From: Streptomyces celluloflavus
GTDB taxonomy: Bacteria; Actinomycetota; Actinomycetes; Streptomycetales; Streptomycetaceae
DNA: 64,000 nt
Reading direction: 5' to 3'
Assembly: GCA_000720995.1 (NCBI GenBank)
Contig: JOEL01000013.1
Coordinates: 124,001-188,000, forward strand
Part shown: positions 26,756 through 35,481 of the stretch, piece by piece
Layout: each line of letters begins with the position of its first letter
Numbering within the stretch: position 1 is the stretch's first letter
Made by a program: the position numbers and the translations under genes
The notes under the pieces: generated by a model
What the model was told of the DNA's origin: nothing
Database searches by the model: none
Seen by the model: only the letters and a program-made list of their open reading frames with translations

Positions 26756-28237
26756 ATGGCCCTGCTCGATCCGGAGAACTGGCGCACCCTGCGCGGCGGC
26801 GAGGCCGAGGCGGTCGAGCCCGCGACGGGTGAGGTGCTGGGCGTCCTCACGCTCGCCGGCCCGTCCGATGTCGAGCGGGCCACGAACCGGGCCGCCCGCG
26901 CCCAGCGGGACTGGGCCGGTACGCCGTACCCGGAGCGGGCCGCGGTGCTGCGCCGGGCCGGCGATCTGATCCACCGGCACGCGCCGGAGATCTCCGAGTG
27001 GATCGTCCGCGAGGCCGGCAGCGTCCCGGGCAAGGCCGAGTTCGAGATCCGCACCGCGGCCGAGGAGTGCTACGAGGCGGCCGCGCTCGCCCACCGCCCG
27101 CTGGGCCAGGTCCTGCCGTCCGCCGCGCCCCGCCTCTCGTACACGAGCCGGGTGCCGGCCGGCGTCGTCGGCGTCATCGCGCCGTTCAACGTCCCGCTGG
27201 TGCTCGCCGTCCGGTCCGTCGCGCCCGCCCTCGCCCTGGGCAACGCCGTCGTCCTCAAGCCCGACCCGCGCACCGCGGTCTGCGGCGGCCACGTCCTGGC
27301 CGCCGTCTTCGCCGCGGCCGGGCTGCCGGAGGGACTGCTGCACGTCCTGCCGGGCGGCGCCGGTACGGGCCGGGCGCTGGTCGGGGACCCACGGGTGCGG
27401 GTCATCTCCTTCACCGGCTCGACCGCGGCGGGCCGCCGCGTCGGCGCCCGGGCCGCGCGCCATCTCAAGCGCGCCCACCTGGAGTTGGGCGGCAACAGCG
27501 CGCTGCTCGTGCTGGCGGACGCCGATCTGGACGCCGCGATGTCCACCGCCGCCTGGGCGTCGTTCTTCCACCAGGGGCAGGTCTGCATGACCGCGGGCCG
27601 CCACCTCGTCCACGCCTCGCTGCACGACGAGTACGTGGCCCGGCTGGCGGCCAGGGCCGACGCGCTCACCGTCGGGGATCCCTACCGCGAACAGGTCCAC
27701 CTCGGGCCGGTCATCGACCGCGGCCAGCTCGACCGGATCGACACACTGGTGCGCGCCGCCGCCGCGGACGGCGTGCGGATCGCCGCCGGCGGCACCCACC
27801 GCGATCTCTTCTACCGCCCGACCGTACTCGCCGACGGTGGCACCGGGCCGGGCTCGGTGGGCGCCTCGGCCGCCTACGGCCAGGAGGTCTTCGGCCCCGT
27901 GGCGCCGGTCCGCGCCTTCCACACCCTCGACGAGGCCGTCGCCCTGGCGACCGACTCGGCGTACGGCCTCGCCCTGGGCATCGTCACCCGGGACGCGGCC
28001 CGCGCCCTGGACCTGGCCGCCCGTATCCCCACCGGCCTGCTGCACATCAACGACCAGACGGTCAACGACGAGCCGGTGGCGGCCTTCGGCGGCCTCGCCG
28101 ACTCCGGCACCGGCGCCCGCTTCGGCGGCGACGCCAACCTCGACGCCTTCACCGAGACCCGCTGGACGACGGTCCGCGCGACACCGGCGGCGTATCCGTT
28201 CCAGCCCCGGGCTCGCACGAAGGGCGCTGCCCGGTAG
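26756..28237 (+). CDS. Aldehyde dehydrogenase, benzaldehyde dehydrogenase-like
   Basis: A 493-residue NAD(P)-dependent aldehyde dehydrogenase. Landmarks are VIAPFNVPLVLAVRSVAPALALGNAVVLKPDPRT (cofactor site, about residues 142-175), ISFTGSTAAGRRVG, catalytic Glu in HLELGGNSALLVL near 245, catalytic Cys in FHQGQVCMTAGRHLVH near 281 and the C-terminal EVFGPVAPVRAF. The FNVPL and HQGQVCM variants are typical of benzaldehyde/vanillin dehydrogenases. It would oxidise an aromatic aldehyde to the acid. The ATG at 26756 follows GGAGG. Probable functional partner of the thiolase upstream. Confidence 0.88.
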   Translation: MALLDPENWRTLRGGEAEAVEPATGEVLGVLTLAGPSDVERATNRAARAQRDWAGTPYPERAAVLRRAGDLIHRHAPEISEWIVREAGSVPGKAEFEIRTAAEECYEAAALAHRPLGQVLPSAAPRLSYTSRVPAGVVGVIAPFNVPLVLAVRSVAPALALGNAVVLKPDPRTAVCGGHVLAAVFAAAGLPEGLLHVLPGGAGTGRALVGDPRVRVISFTGSTAAGRRVGARAARHLKRAHLELGGNSALLVLADADLDAAMSTAAWASFFHQGQVCMTAGRHLVHASLHDEYVARLAARADALTVGDPYREQVHLGPVIDRGQLDRIDTLVRAAAADGVRIAAGGTHRDLFYRPTVLADGGTGPGSVGASAAYGQEVFGPVAPVRAFHTLDEAVALATDSAYGLALGIVTRDAARALDLAARIPTGLLHINDQTVNDEPVAAFGGLADSGTGARFGGDANLDAFTETRWTTVRATPAAYPFQPRARTKGAAR

Positions 28238-28280
28238 CTGATCGAGAACGGATACCCGCCGTGTCCGCGTCGCGGGCGGC

Positions 28281-28330
28281 GGCCGTGGGGTGGCCGTGGG
28301 GTGGCCGTGGGGTGGCCGTGGGGTGGCCGT
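28281..28330 (+). repeat. 11-bp tandem repeat (GGCCGTGGGGT, 4.5 copies)
   Basis: GGCCGTGGGGT is repeated four times in perfect tandem with a further six bases. It lies between the aldehyde dehydrogenase stop and the rph stop. Too short and spacer-free to be CRISPR; probably a slippage-prone minisatellite. Confidence 0.9.
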
Positions 28331-28386
28331 CAACCGCTCGGCGTTGTTCAGCCGGAAGCCACCGAGGGAGCTTCTCGGCGTGCCGG

Positions 28387-30999
28387 TCAGGACAGGATCT
28401 CGACGTACCCGTCGGTTCCGTGCACGCGGATCCGCTGCCCGTCCCGGATCAGCCGGGTGGCCTGCTCCACGCCCACGACGGCCGGCAGGCCGTACTCCCG
28501 GGCGATCACCGCGCCATGGGTCATCTGGCCGCCCACCTCCGTCACCAGGCCCGCGATTCCAACGAAGAGCGGCGACCAGCTGGGGTCCGTGAAGGCCGTG
28601 ACCAGGATGTCGCCCGCGGTGAGAGCGGCCTCCGACATGTCCAGGATGACGCGGGCCCGTCCCTCGACGGTCCCGGCGGAGACCGGCAGGCCGATCAGGG
28701 CACCGGGCGGCATGTCGTCGCGCCGGTACGCCCCGGTGACGGCCTCGCCCTCCGAGGTGAGCACCCGGGGCGGGGTGAGCGCGTGGTACGAGCGGAACGC
28801 GTCCTTGCGCCGCTGGATGAGCCCGCCGTCCACCTGGTTCGAGCGCGAGACGCCGTGGAGCTCCTGGAACGTGAGGTAGAAGATGTCCTCCTTCTCGGGG
28901 AGCACACCGGCCTGCACGAGGCGTTCGGCCTCCGCCAGCAATGCCTGCTTGTAGACGAAGTAGCGGCTGATGATGCCGTACTTCGGGTACTCCCGGTACC
29001 CGATGAAGGTGCGGACCCGGTCGATCATCCGCTTGGCCTCGTCGGCCTTCCGGTCCCCGTCCGGCAGGGCCCGCAAGCGTGACAGCACGTCCTGTTCCTT
29101 CTGCCGCGCCTTCTGCCGGCCCTGCTCGAAGCGCCGCTCGGCGGCACCCGGCTCGAAGTTCCGGACATTGTCGAGGATCACCGGCACGAGCGTGGTGGGA
29201 CGCTCGCACCACCGCGGCCTCGTGATGTCGATCTCGCCGACACAGCGCATGCCGTACCGGTCGAGGTAGTCCGCTATGGCGTCGCGCGCTTCGGTCCCGC
29301 CCGCGAGCGTCGCCAGCTCGTCCAGGAAGCCCTCGTCCTCGACGCCCTGGAGGAACGCCACCACCTCGGGCCGCGGGCGGATCACGTCCGCGACGTCCAG
29401 CAGCTCAAGTCCCATCTGGGACGTGACGTTGCCGGGGGCGGACAGCGTCAGCGTGTCAGCCGCGTTCTTCTCGCCCAGCCACTCCTGCAACTTGTCGTTG
29501 AGCCACCAGGTGGCCTCCATCCCCGCCATGATCGCCTGAAGGCTCAGCGGATCACCGAGCACTCGCTTGTGCTCCTCGAAGGCCGCCAGCAGGAAGTCGA
29601 AGAGCGCCGGTCCGGTCTTCGTCCCGATGTCGCGCCGCAGGGCGGCGATGGACGCCTGGCTGCGCTCGATCAGCTCGGTGACGATGGCCGGATCGGTCTC
29701 GATCGGGTCGGACGCGCCGCGGGCCGGCGGCCCGCCGGACTGCGGCCCGCCGGGCGGGGCGTCCGGGAGCGACGGGACGAAATCCGCGCGGTCGAGGACG
29801 GTCTCCAGCGCGTCCCTGATCAGCGGATCGCCCCTCCCCATGACGTCCAGGAGGCCGGCGCGGCTCGCGGGCGAGACCAGGCGCCGGGTGACGTCGACGA
29901 ACAGCCTCCCGCCGGCCTCGTGCATCGGCACCATGGCCGTGAGCTGCCACATGGAGAACCCCAGGGGCTTCATGGGGTCGGTCATCATCTGCCCATGGCC
30001 GACGGAGACGTAGACGTGATTCTCCTGGTCGCCGCTCTCGGGGAGGGGGAACAGCGTCGTGATCGGCCGGCTCTGCACGATCTGGAAACCGTCGTCGGCC
30101 AGGCACCATTCGATGTCCTGCGGGCGGCCGAAGTGCGCTTCGATCCGCCGCCCGAGCGCCACGAGCCGCACGGCCTGCGCATCCGTCAGCGCCGGCTGCT
30201 CCTGCCGCCGCGGGCCGACCGCCACCTCCCGCGTACCGCCGGCCGGCAGGGCGTGCACGGCACGCTGTTTGGCGGCGATCGTCTTGGCGACGACTTCGCC
30301 GTCTCGCACCTTGAAGACGTCCGGGTTCACCAGGCCGGAGACCAGCGCCTCGCCGAGACCGAAGCCGGCGTCCACGGTGGCGACCTTCCGGTTGCCAGTG
30401 ACGGGGTCGGCCGTGAACAGGATGCCGGCCGCCTGCGGGAAGACCATCCGCTGCACGACCACGGCCATCTGGACCGTACGGTCGTCGATGCCGTTCCGCC
30501 GGCGGTAGGTCACGGCCCGCTCGGTGAACAGGGAGGCCCAGCACCGGCTGATGTGCTGGAGGACCGCCGCCGGCCCCATGACGTTCAGGTACGTGTCCTG
30601 CTGACCGGCGAAGGAGGCCGTCGGCAGGTCCTCCGCCGTCGCGCTGGACCGGACGGCGCAGGCGGCCTGCTCGCCGAGCCGGGCGAGCGCGCCGGTGATC
30701 GCCGCCGCGAGATCGTCCGGGATGGCGATCCCTTCGATGGTCCGGCGAATCTCCGCGCTGAGCGCGCCGATCGCCTCCCGGTCGTCCGGGTTCAGGCGCG
30801 ACAGCCGATCGAGCCGATCACCGAGCGAGGGCGCCTGCGCCACGATCCGCCGGAAGGCGTCCGTCGTCACGCAGAAGCCATCCGGCACGCGGATGCCTTC
30901 GATCCGCGACAGCCCGCCCAGGTGCGCGCCCTTACCGCCGACGGCCGCGACCTGCGTCTCGTCGACCTCTTGGAGATCCCGCACATACCGCTCGGTCAT
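28387..30999 (-). CDS. rph: Rifamycin-inactivating phosphotransferase
   Basis: An 870-residue dikinase-like enzyme that transfers the beta-phosphate of ATP to the C21 hydroxyl of rifamycins, abolishing RNA polymerase inhibition. The ATP-grasp domain (about 1-315) contains VGGKGAHLGGLSRI, ACAVRSSATAEDLPTASFAGQQDTYLNV and TVDAGFGLGEALVSGLVNPD; the rifamycin-binding helical domain follows (about 320-755); the C-terminal swivelling domain has the phospho-carrier His in GGQMTHGAVIAREYGLPAVVGV at about 828, close to the position of His825 in the Listeria enzyme as I remember it. Length matches the RPH family rather than PEP synthase. The ATG at 30999 follows GGAGGT. A rifamycin-associated element lies 160 bases upstream. 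Single-gene unit. Confidence 0.93.
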   Translation of the reverse strand: MTERYVRDLQEVDETQVAAVGGKGAHLGGLSRIEGIRVPDGFCVTTDAFRRIVAQAPSLGDRLDRLSRLNPDDREAIGALSAEIRRTIEGIAIPDDLAAAITGALARLGEQAACAVRSSATAEDLPTASFAGQQDTYLNVMGPAAVLQHISRCWASLFTERAVTYRRRNGIDDRTVQMAVVVQRMVFPQAAGILFTADPVTGNRKVATVDAGFGLGEALVSGLVNPDVFKVRDGEVVAKTIAAKQRAVHALPAGGTREVAVGPRRQEQPALTDAQAVRLVALGRRIEAHFGRPQDIEWCLADDGFQIVQSRPITTLFPLPESGDQENHVYVSVGHGQMMTDPMKPLGFSMWQLTAMVPMHEAGGRLFVDVTRRLVSPASRAGLLDVMGRGDPLIRDALETVLDRADFVPSLPDAPPGGPQSGGPPARGASDPIETDPAIVTELIERSQASIAALRRDIGTKTGPALFDFLLAAFEEHKRVLGDPLSLQAIMAGMEATWWLNDKLQEWLGEKNAADTLTLSAPGNVTSQMGLELLDVADVIRPRPEVVAFLQGVEDEGFLDELATLAGGTEARDAIADYLDRYGMRCVGEIDITRPRWCERPTTLVPVILDNVRNFEPGAAERRFEQGRQKARQKEQDVLSRLRALPDGDRKADEAKRMIDRVRTFIGYREYPKYGIISRYFVYKQALLAEAERLVQAGVLPEKEDIFYLTFQELHGVSRSNQVDGGLIQRRKDAFRSYHALTPPRVLTSEGEAVTGAYRRDDMPPGALIGLPVSAGTVEGRARVILDMSEAALTAGDILVTAFTDPSWSPLFVGIAGLVTEVGGQMTHGAVIAREYGLPAVVGVEQATRLIRDGQRIRVHGTDGYVEILS

Positions 31000-31159
31000 C
31001 GCGATACCTCCGGGGCAGCCGTGCACCCTGGCACCGACCGCACTGCCGGTCCCCCCACTGATTCGACGTCACCGCGTCCCCCATACGTCGACAACACACG
31101 CACGTCGTGCCCCTTTTCCGCAGGTTGTGGCCTCGGCCGACGATTTTGCGCTACCACCG

Positions 31160-31178
31160 GGGCCTTGCCGCAAGCCCC
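31160..31178 (-). promoter_or_regulatory. Rifamycin-associated element (RAE) upstream of rph
   Basis: On the minus strand the sequence is GGGGCTTGCGGCAAGGCCC, a 19-base imperfect inverted repeat identical to the RAE consensus as I recall it from work on rifamycin resistance genes in actinomycetes. It lies 160 bases before the rph start, in the same orientation, where it mediates rifamycin-inducible expression of rph, rox, arr and helR genes. A TTGCGG inside it could serve as a -35 box. Confidence 0.85.
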
Positions 31179-31829
31179 CCGGTGCGCTATACGTTGAAAA
31201 TGGAAGGGAGAGAAATCTCCCGCCTTTGCCGTTGGGCGTCCACCGGAACTCACCGCCTTCTCGCGAAGCGGTGGCGCGCCGCGTACGGGGATGCGGTGCC
31301 GGCCCGGGTGGATGTCCCGTCGGCCTGCGGATGCCGCCGCCGAACCAGCCGTTCTTTCCCTTGCCGGCAAGGCCCGAACGCCATCGAGCGCGCCGCCGCC
31401 CCTCGGATCGCCGTGGCGGCCTCGGTCCGCGTACAACGCACCGCCTTACCGCCGCACGGGGACCGGCCACAAAGATCAGGAACCGGCGCAGGCAACGATG
31501 TCATCCGCGACACGGGCGGCAGCTCGGAAGCCCCGTCACTCCAGCCCGGCAGAGGTCACCAATCTCCGGGCGCCGGGGGACTGTTGCGGATACCGATGGA
31601 TGTCAGGATTCCGCTGGTGATGGCGAGACTTCAACGGATAGAGTGCGGCGCGCGCTGCTCGTGATGGCGGCGGGTGAGGTCGGCGGTGGGGGGCGAGAGC
31701 ACCGTGATGGAGCTGCAAAAACACGCAACCCAGGGCTTTCCCGCCCGAGACTCTGCACGCACGTTCGCTTTTCCTTGCCTGCGACGTTTACCACTCGACC
31801 GCAATGTCCTCAGGCGATCACCACGAAGT

Positions 31830-31866
31830 GGCCCACACAGCAACAGTGGGCCCCTTTTGTTTTTTC
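31830..31866 (+). terminator. Strong intrinsic terminator without visible gene
   Basis: GGCCCAC (31830-31836) pairs with GTGGGCC (31846-31852) across a 9-base loop and is followed by CCTTTTGTTTTTTC. This classic rho-independent form is rare in this GC-rich window. It is oriented on the plus strand and lies ~100 bases before the SdrD-like gene. Confidence 0.75.
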
Positions 31867-31968
31867 GTGGCCGTTCGCGGCCGGGTCCTCGTCCGGGGCC
31901 GTGAAGTGGATGCGCAGCGAGAAGCGCGGTTTCGTTTTCATGACGAGAGAGGTGTGGAGAGTGATGCC

Positions 31969-34491
31969 ATGAACCGAGTCGGCAGAGACTCGCGCCAGTC
32001 GGCCCGGAGGCTTGTGAAGCCGCTGACGCGCATGGGGTTATCCGTTCTTTTACTGGCAGGCGGCGCCATGGGGGCGGCGGTTGGACCGGCCGCCGCGTCA
32101 ACCGCCGATGGCACGCTGACCGTTGAGGTGCTGCGCGACTTCTTCGGCGAAGGCGTGATCAACACGACGATGGACGTGCCGCAGCGGGGCATGAAGGTGG
32201 AGATCTCCGACCCCGCCGGTCACCATGTCACCGGCGTCACGGACGCCACCGGAAAGGTCGTGGTGCCGCCGTCCACCGCGTTGAGCGGCGGCCGGTACCG
32301 CGTCGACGTCAGCGTCCCGGCACCGTACAGCGGCTATCTGCGCGCGGCGCCCGCGTCGACGGCGGAGAACCACTTCGACAGCTTCACGTCGTTCGTGGAC
32401 GTGTCGGGCGGCAAGAGCGCCTCGGTGGTGACGGGGGTGTGGGATCCGGCTGACTACACGCTGCCGGACTCGCGCTATTTCGTGCCGGTCCAGAATGGCG
32501 CCGCCGGAGCCGACACCCGGGCACTGGTGGCGTTCGGGACGAAGACCCGAGGCACCTGTCCCACCGATGTGTCGTGCCCGGTCACGCTGGACACGCAGGA
32601 CCAGGTGGGCACGACGTTCGGGCTGGCTTACGACAAGTACCGGAGCCGGCTGTTCCAGAGCGCGTTCGCCCGGCGGTACGCCCCGTACGGGCCGGAGGGC
32701 GGTGGCGCGATCTACACCGTACCGGTCAGCGGCGGGGGTGCACCGAAGCTGTTCGCGCGGGTGCCGGGCGCCACGGCGACGCAGCACGACACGGCACAGA
32801 TGATCAAGGATCCCGGATTCACCGACGCACCGGGCAAGGAGAGCATCGGCGGTCTGGCCCTGTCGGAGGACGGTGCCACGCTGTACGCGGTGAACCTCCT
32901 GACCCGGAGCCTGGTGAGCTTCCCCGCGACCGGGGACACCGCGTCGGCGCCCGAGGCGACGGTGCGGATCCCGGACCCGGACTGCGCGGCGTCGGGTGAC
33001 TGGCGGCCGTTCGGTCTCGCCACGCACGACAACAAACTCTACGTCGGTGGCGTGTGCGGCGCGGAGAGCACACAGAAGCGCGACGACCTGAAGGCCGTCG
33101 TCTACGCCTACGACGGCAAGCAGTTCACCACGGTGCTGACGCATCCGCTCACGGGCAAGCGCGGCTACGTCTTCGTCGGTGCCGCCCAGAAGGCATCCGC
33201 CCAGAACAGCCAGTGGAACCCGTGGAACACCGACCTGGCCACCTGGGACAAGAACAATCTCGGCGGTGCCTTCATCGATCCGCAGCCGGAGCTGGCCAGT
33301 CTCGCCTTCGCCCGCGACGGTTCGATGATCATCGGTTTCCGCGACCGGTTCATGGACGTGCTCAGTGCCAAGGGACTGGACCCCCGGCCGCAGAACAACA
33401 CACCGGAAACGGGCATGTCCGGCGGTGACATCACCATGGCCTGCGCCAATCCGGCCGGCGGATACGCGTGGGAAGGCACCGGGAATTGCCCCAACCACGC
33501 CACCCCCGCCAACGACGGCGGCGAGGACAACGGAGTCGTCGAATACTTCCCGGGCGACTTCTTCTCCGGCGGACACCAGGAAACCGCGCTGGGGGCGGTG
33601 GCCTATATCCCCCGGCAGCAGTGGGTCGTCAGCACGGAGTTCGACCCGACCGTCAACGTCGAAACCGCCGGGACCGGCTACTACGACATCGCGACCGGTC
33701 AGGGGCCGGGCAACAACCCGGCCGCCAACGCGTACCAGTTCGTCGGTTCGGAACAGAACGGGTTCGGCAAGGCCGGCGGGCTCGGCGACATCGCGTACGA
33801 GGCGGCGAACGCGCCGATCCAGATCGGTAACCGCGTGTGGTTCGACGGCGACCACAACGGTATCCAGGACCCGGCGGAAGTACCGCTGCCGGGGGCGACG
33901 ATCAACTTGCTGGACGCGGGCGGCAAACAGGTCGCCACGACCAGGACCGACGCCGCCGGCGAGTACTACTTCGGTGGTGTCGGCGCCGCCTACCAGCTCA
34001 CGCCGGGTGCGAAATACACGGTGCAGTTCGACGTGTGCACCGCGGACACCGGCAAGGTGCCGAGCCAGCCCCCGGCGAGCGAACTGCGGTTCACGCTCCC
34101 GAGAGCCGGTGCCGACCGGGCGCATGACTCCAATGTGACCCCGCCGACCACCGGGCGGTTGTGCAACGGCTACGCGCCTGTCACGGCGCCGGACAAACCG
34201 GGAGGGGTCGACCACACGATCGACGCCGGGGTGTACATCCCGAAGGCCACCCCGACGCCGTCCCCGACTCCGACGCCGACACCGAGCTCGCCACCGGCCG
34301 CCACGCCGCCGTCGTCCGTGCTGCCTGCCAACCACCCGGCCCCGGCCGGTGGGAGCACGGGCTCGCTGGCGCACACCGGTATGGCCAGGCTGCCGGAGAT
34401 GATCACGCTCGTCGGTCTACTGATGGGTGCGGGCCTGGCCATCGTGTTCCTGAGCCGGAGGCGTCGCGCCCAGAAACACCGCACGAACTGA
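31969..34491 (+). CDS. Sortase-anchored surface protein with SdrD B-like domain
   Basis: An 840-residue cell-wall protein. Residues 1-44 form a signal peptide (basic start, hydrophobic core, AAAS cleavage). The next ~600 residues are a large extracellular region with beta-rich, Gly/Asn/Asp segments, followed by an SdrD B-like domain (about 620-690) beginning GNRVWFDGDHNGIQDPAEVPLPG, a calcium-binding Ig-like fold found in adhesins. A Thr/Pro spacer precedes the class E sortase signal LAHTG near 802, a membrane helix and a basic tail. The ATG at 31969 is used; an in-frame GTG five codons upstream is possible. Likely role: surface display or adhesion. No sortase gene is nearby. Confidence 0.88.
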   Translation: MNRVGRDSRQSARRLVKPLTRMGLSVLLLAGGAMGAAVGPAAASTADGTLTVEVLRDFFGEGVINTTMDVPQRGMKVEISDPAGHHVTGVTDATGKVVVPPSTALSGGRYRVDVSVPAPYSGYLRAAPASTAENHFDSFTSFVDVSGGKSASVVTGVWDPADYTLPDSRYFVPVQNGAAGADTRALVAFGTKTRGTCPTDVSCPVTLDTQDQVGTTFGLAYDKYRSRLFQSAFARRYAPYGPEGGGAIYTVPVSGGGAPKLFARVPGATATQHDTAQMIKDPGFTDAPGKESIGGLALSEDGATLYAVNLLTRSLVSFPATGDTASAPEATVRIPDPDCAASGDWRPFGLATHDNKLYVGGVCGAESTQKRDDLKAVVYAYDGKQFTTVLTHPLTGKRGYVFVGAAQKASAQNSQWNPWNTDLATWDKNNLGGAFIDPQPELASLAFARDGSMIIGFRDRFMDVLSAKGLDPRPQNNTPETGMSGGDITMACANPAGGYAWEGTGNCPNHATPANDGGEDNGVVEYFPGDFFSGGHQETALGAVAYIPRQQWVVSTEFDPTVNVETAGTGYYDIATGQGPGNNPAANAYQFVGSEQNGFGKAGGLGDIAYEAANAPIQIGNRVWFDGDHNGIQDPAEVPLPGATINLLDAGGKQVATTRTDAAGEYYFGGVGAAYQLTPGAKYTVQFDVCTADTGKVPSQPPASELRFTLPRAGADRAHDSNVTPPTTGRLCNGYAPVTAPDKPGGVDHTIDAGVYIPKATPTPSPTPTPTPSSPPAATPPSSVLPANHPAPAGGSTGSLAHTGMARLPEMITLVGLLMGAGLAIVFLSRRRRAQKHRTN

Positions 34492-34658
34492 ACAACGGTG
34501 AACGGCCCGCCCGCGCCGCGGATGGCGCGGTCGGGCACATCACGTCCCGGCCGGTCCGCGAGGGCCGGCCTCGGCGTCGTCCGTCACCGGACTGTCGAGT
34601 GCCGCCGCGACCGTACGGCGGCCGGGCAGGGTGGTGATCGAGAGGGTGAATCGGAAGA

Positions 34659-35465
34659 GTGTCAGCGTCGAGCCGCGTGCGGAGCGCGGGAATCCAGCGA
34701 GCTCTACCGGGCCGTGCGGCTGACCGGCGCCGATGGCTGCGGCCACGCTGGGCGGCAGCCGTCATCGTCATGGTGGCCGCCGCGGTGGCCGCGTTCCTGA
34801 TCCCCGGCAGCGGCTCCGGCCCCAGCGGTCCGCGCGCGCTGACCTCGGACGAGGCGAGCCGACTGGCGATCACGCGGTTCCGCAACTACGAGGCGCGCGG
34901 GCGCTCGGTGACGATCACGGTGCCGGGCGCCGCCGGCGGGCTGACCGTCACCGCTTCCCTCGACTACCGGGGCAAGCTCGGTTACGGCGTGGTGCACGGC
35001 ACCGGACGCGACGCGTCCAGCGACGGGCTGATCGAGTGGACGGCCACCGCGGTGTACGTCCACCCGATGACGGACGCCCCGGAGCACGCACCCGCGTCAC
35101 CGCCCCGGACGGGCTGGTACAGCCGTCCGCTGCGGTCGTCCGGCAGCGCGCTGGACAGTTCGCTGACCATCGCGCTCAGCCTCGGCAGCGACCGGCCGGA
35201 CAACGCCCAGCTGCTGTCGCAGAACGGCGCCGCCTGGTGGGGACGGGACCAGGTGAACGGGCACCAGGTGGACATCATGACCGGGCCGTCCTCCCCCGAC
35301 CGCGCCGGTACGGCGGGCAATGTGCGCTACTGGATCGGCTCGGACGGCACCATGTACCGGACCCGGGTCGGCGTGGCTTCCCAGGCGCAGCCGGTGGTCA
35401 TCGACTTCGACACCCGGAAGTACGTTCCGGTCACCCCGGTACCCGGAGTCACCCCGGCGCGGTAG
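34659..35465 (+). CDS. Membrane-anchored extracellular protein of unknown function
   Basis: A 268-residue protein with an Arg-rich N-terminus and one membrane helix (about residues 30-48), the remainder being a predicted extracytoplasmic beta-rich domain resembling LppX/LolA-like lipoprotein folds (segments LTVTASLDYRGKLGYGVVHGTG, RYWIGSDGTMYRTRVGV). No catalytic motif is seen. The GTG at 34659 is ~170 bases after the SdrD-like gene in the same direction, so they may be co-transcribed. Convergent with the beta-helix lipoprotein gene, with 16 bases between stops. Confidence 0.75.
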   Translation: MSASSRVRSAGIQRALPGRAADRRRWLRPRWAAAVIVMVAAAVAAFLIPGSGSGPSGPRALTSDEASRLAITRFRNYEARGRSVTITVPGAAGGLTVTASLDYRGKLGYGVVHGTGRDASSDGLIEWTATAVYVHPMTDAPEHAPASPPRTGWYSRPLRSSGSALDSSLTIALSLGSDRPDNAQLLSQNGAAWWGRDQVNGHQVDIMTGPSSPDRAGTAGNVRYWIGSDGTMYRTRVGVASQAQPVVIDFDTRKYVPVTPVPGVTPAR

Positions 35466-35481
35466 CCGCCGCTCAGGGCGC

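Larger units (their letters stand above)
31000..31968. other. Long intergenic region: rph regulatory zone and possible non-coding RNA
   Basis: About 970 bases with no convincing protein gene; the open frames here lack family similarity and ribosome binding sites. It holds the RAE (31160-31178), a hairpin GGGAGA-GAAA-TCTCCC (31206-31221) and a strong plus-strand terminator (31830-31866) that does not follow any visible gene. The region 31640-31830 could therefore carry a small RNA or the end of a lost gene. Confidence 0.5.

Noticed and set aside
28281-28330. CRISPR-like repeat
   Set aside because: The 11-base units are contiguous with no spacers, and no cas genes are in the window.
31027-31968. 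Protein-coding frames up to 185 codons in the rph upstream region
   Set aside because: No recognisable domain, poor codon pattern and no ribosome binding site; frames overlap on both strands.
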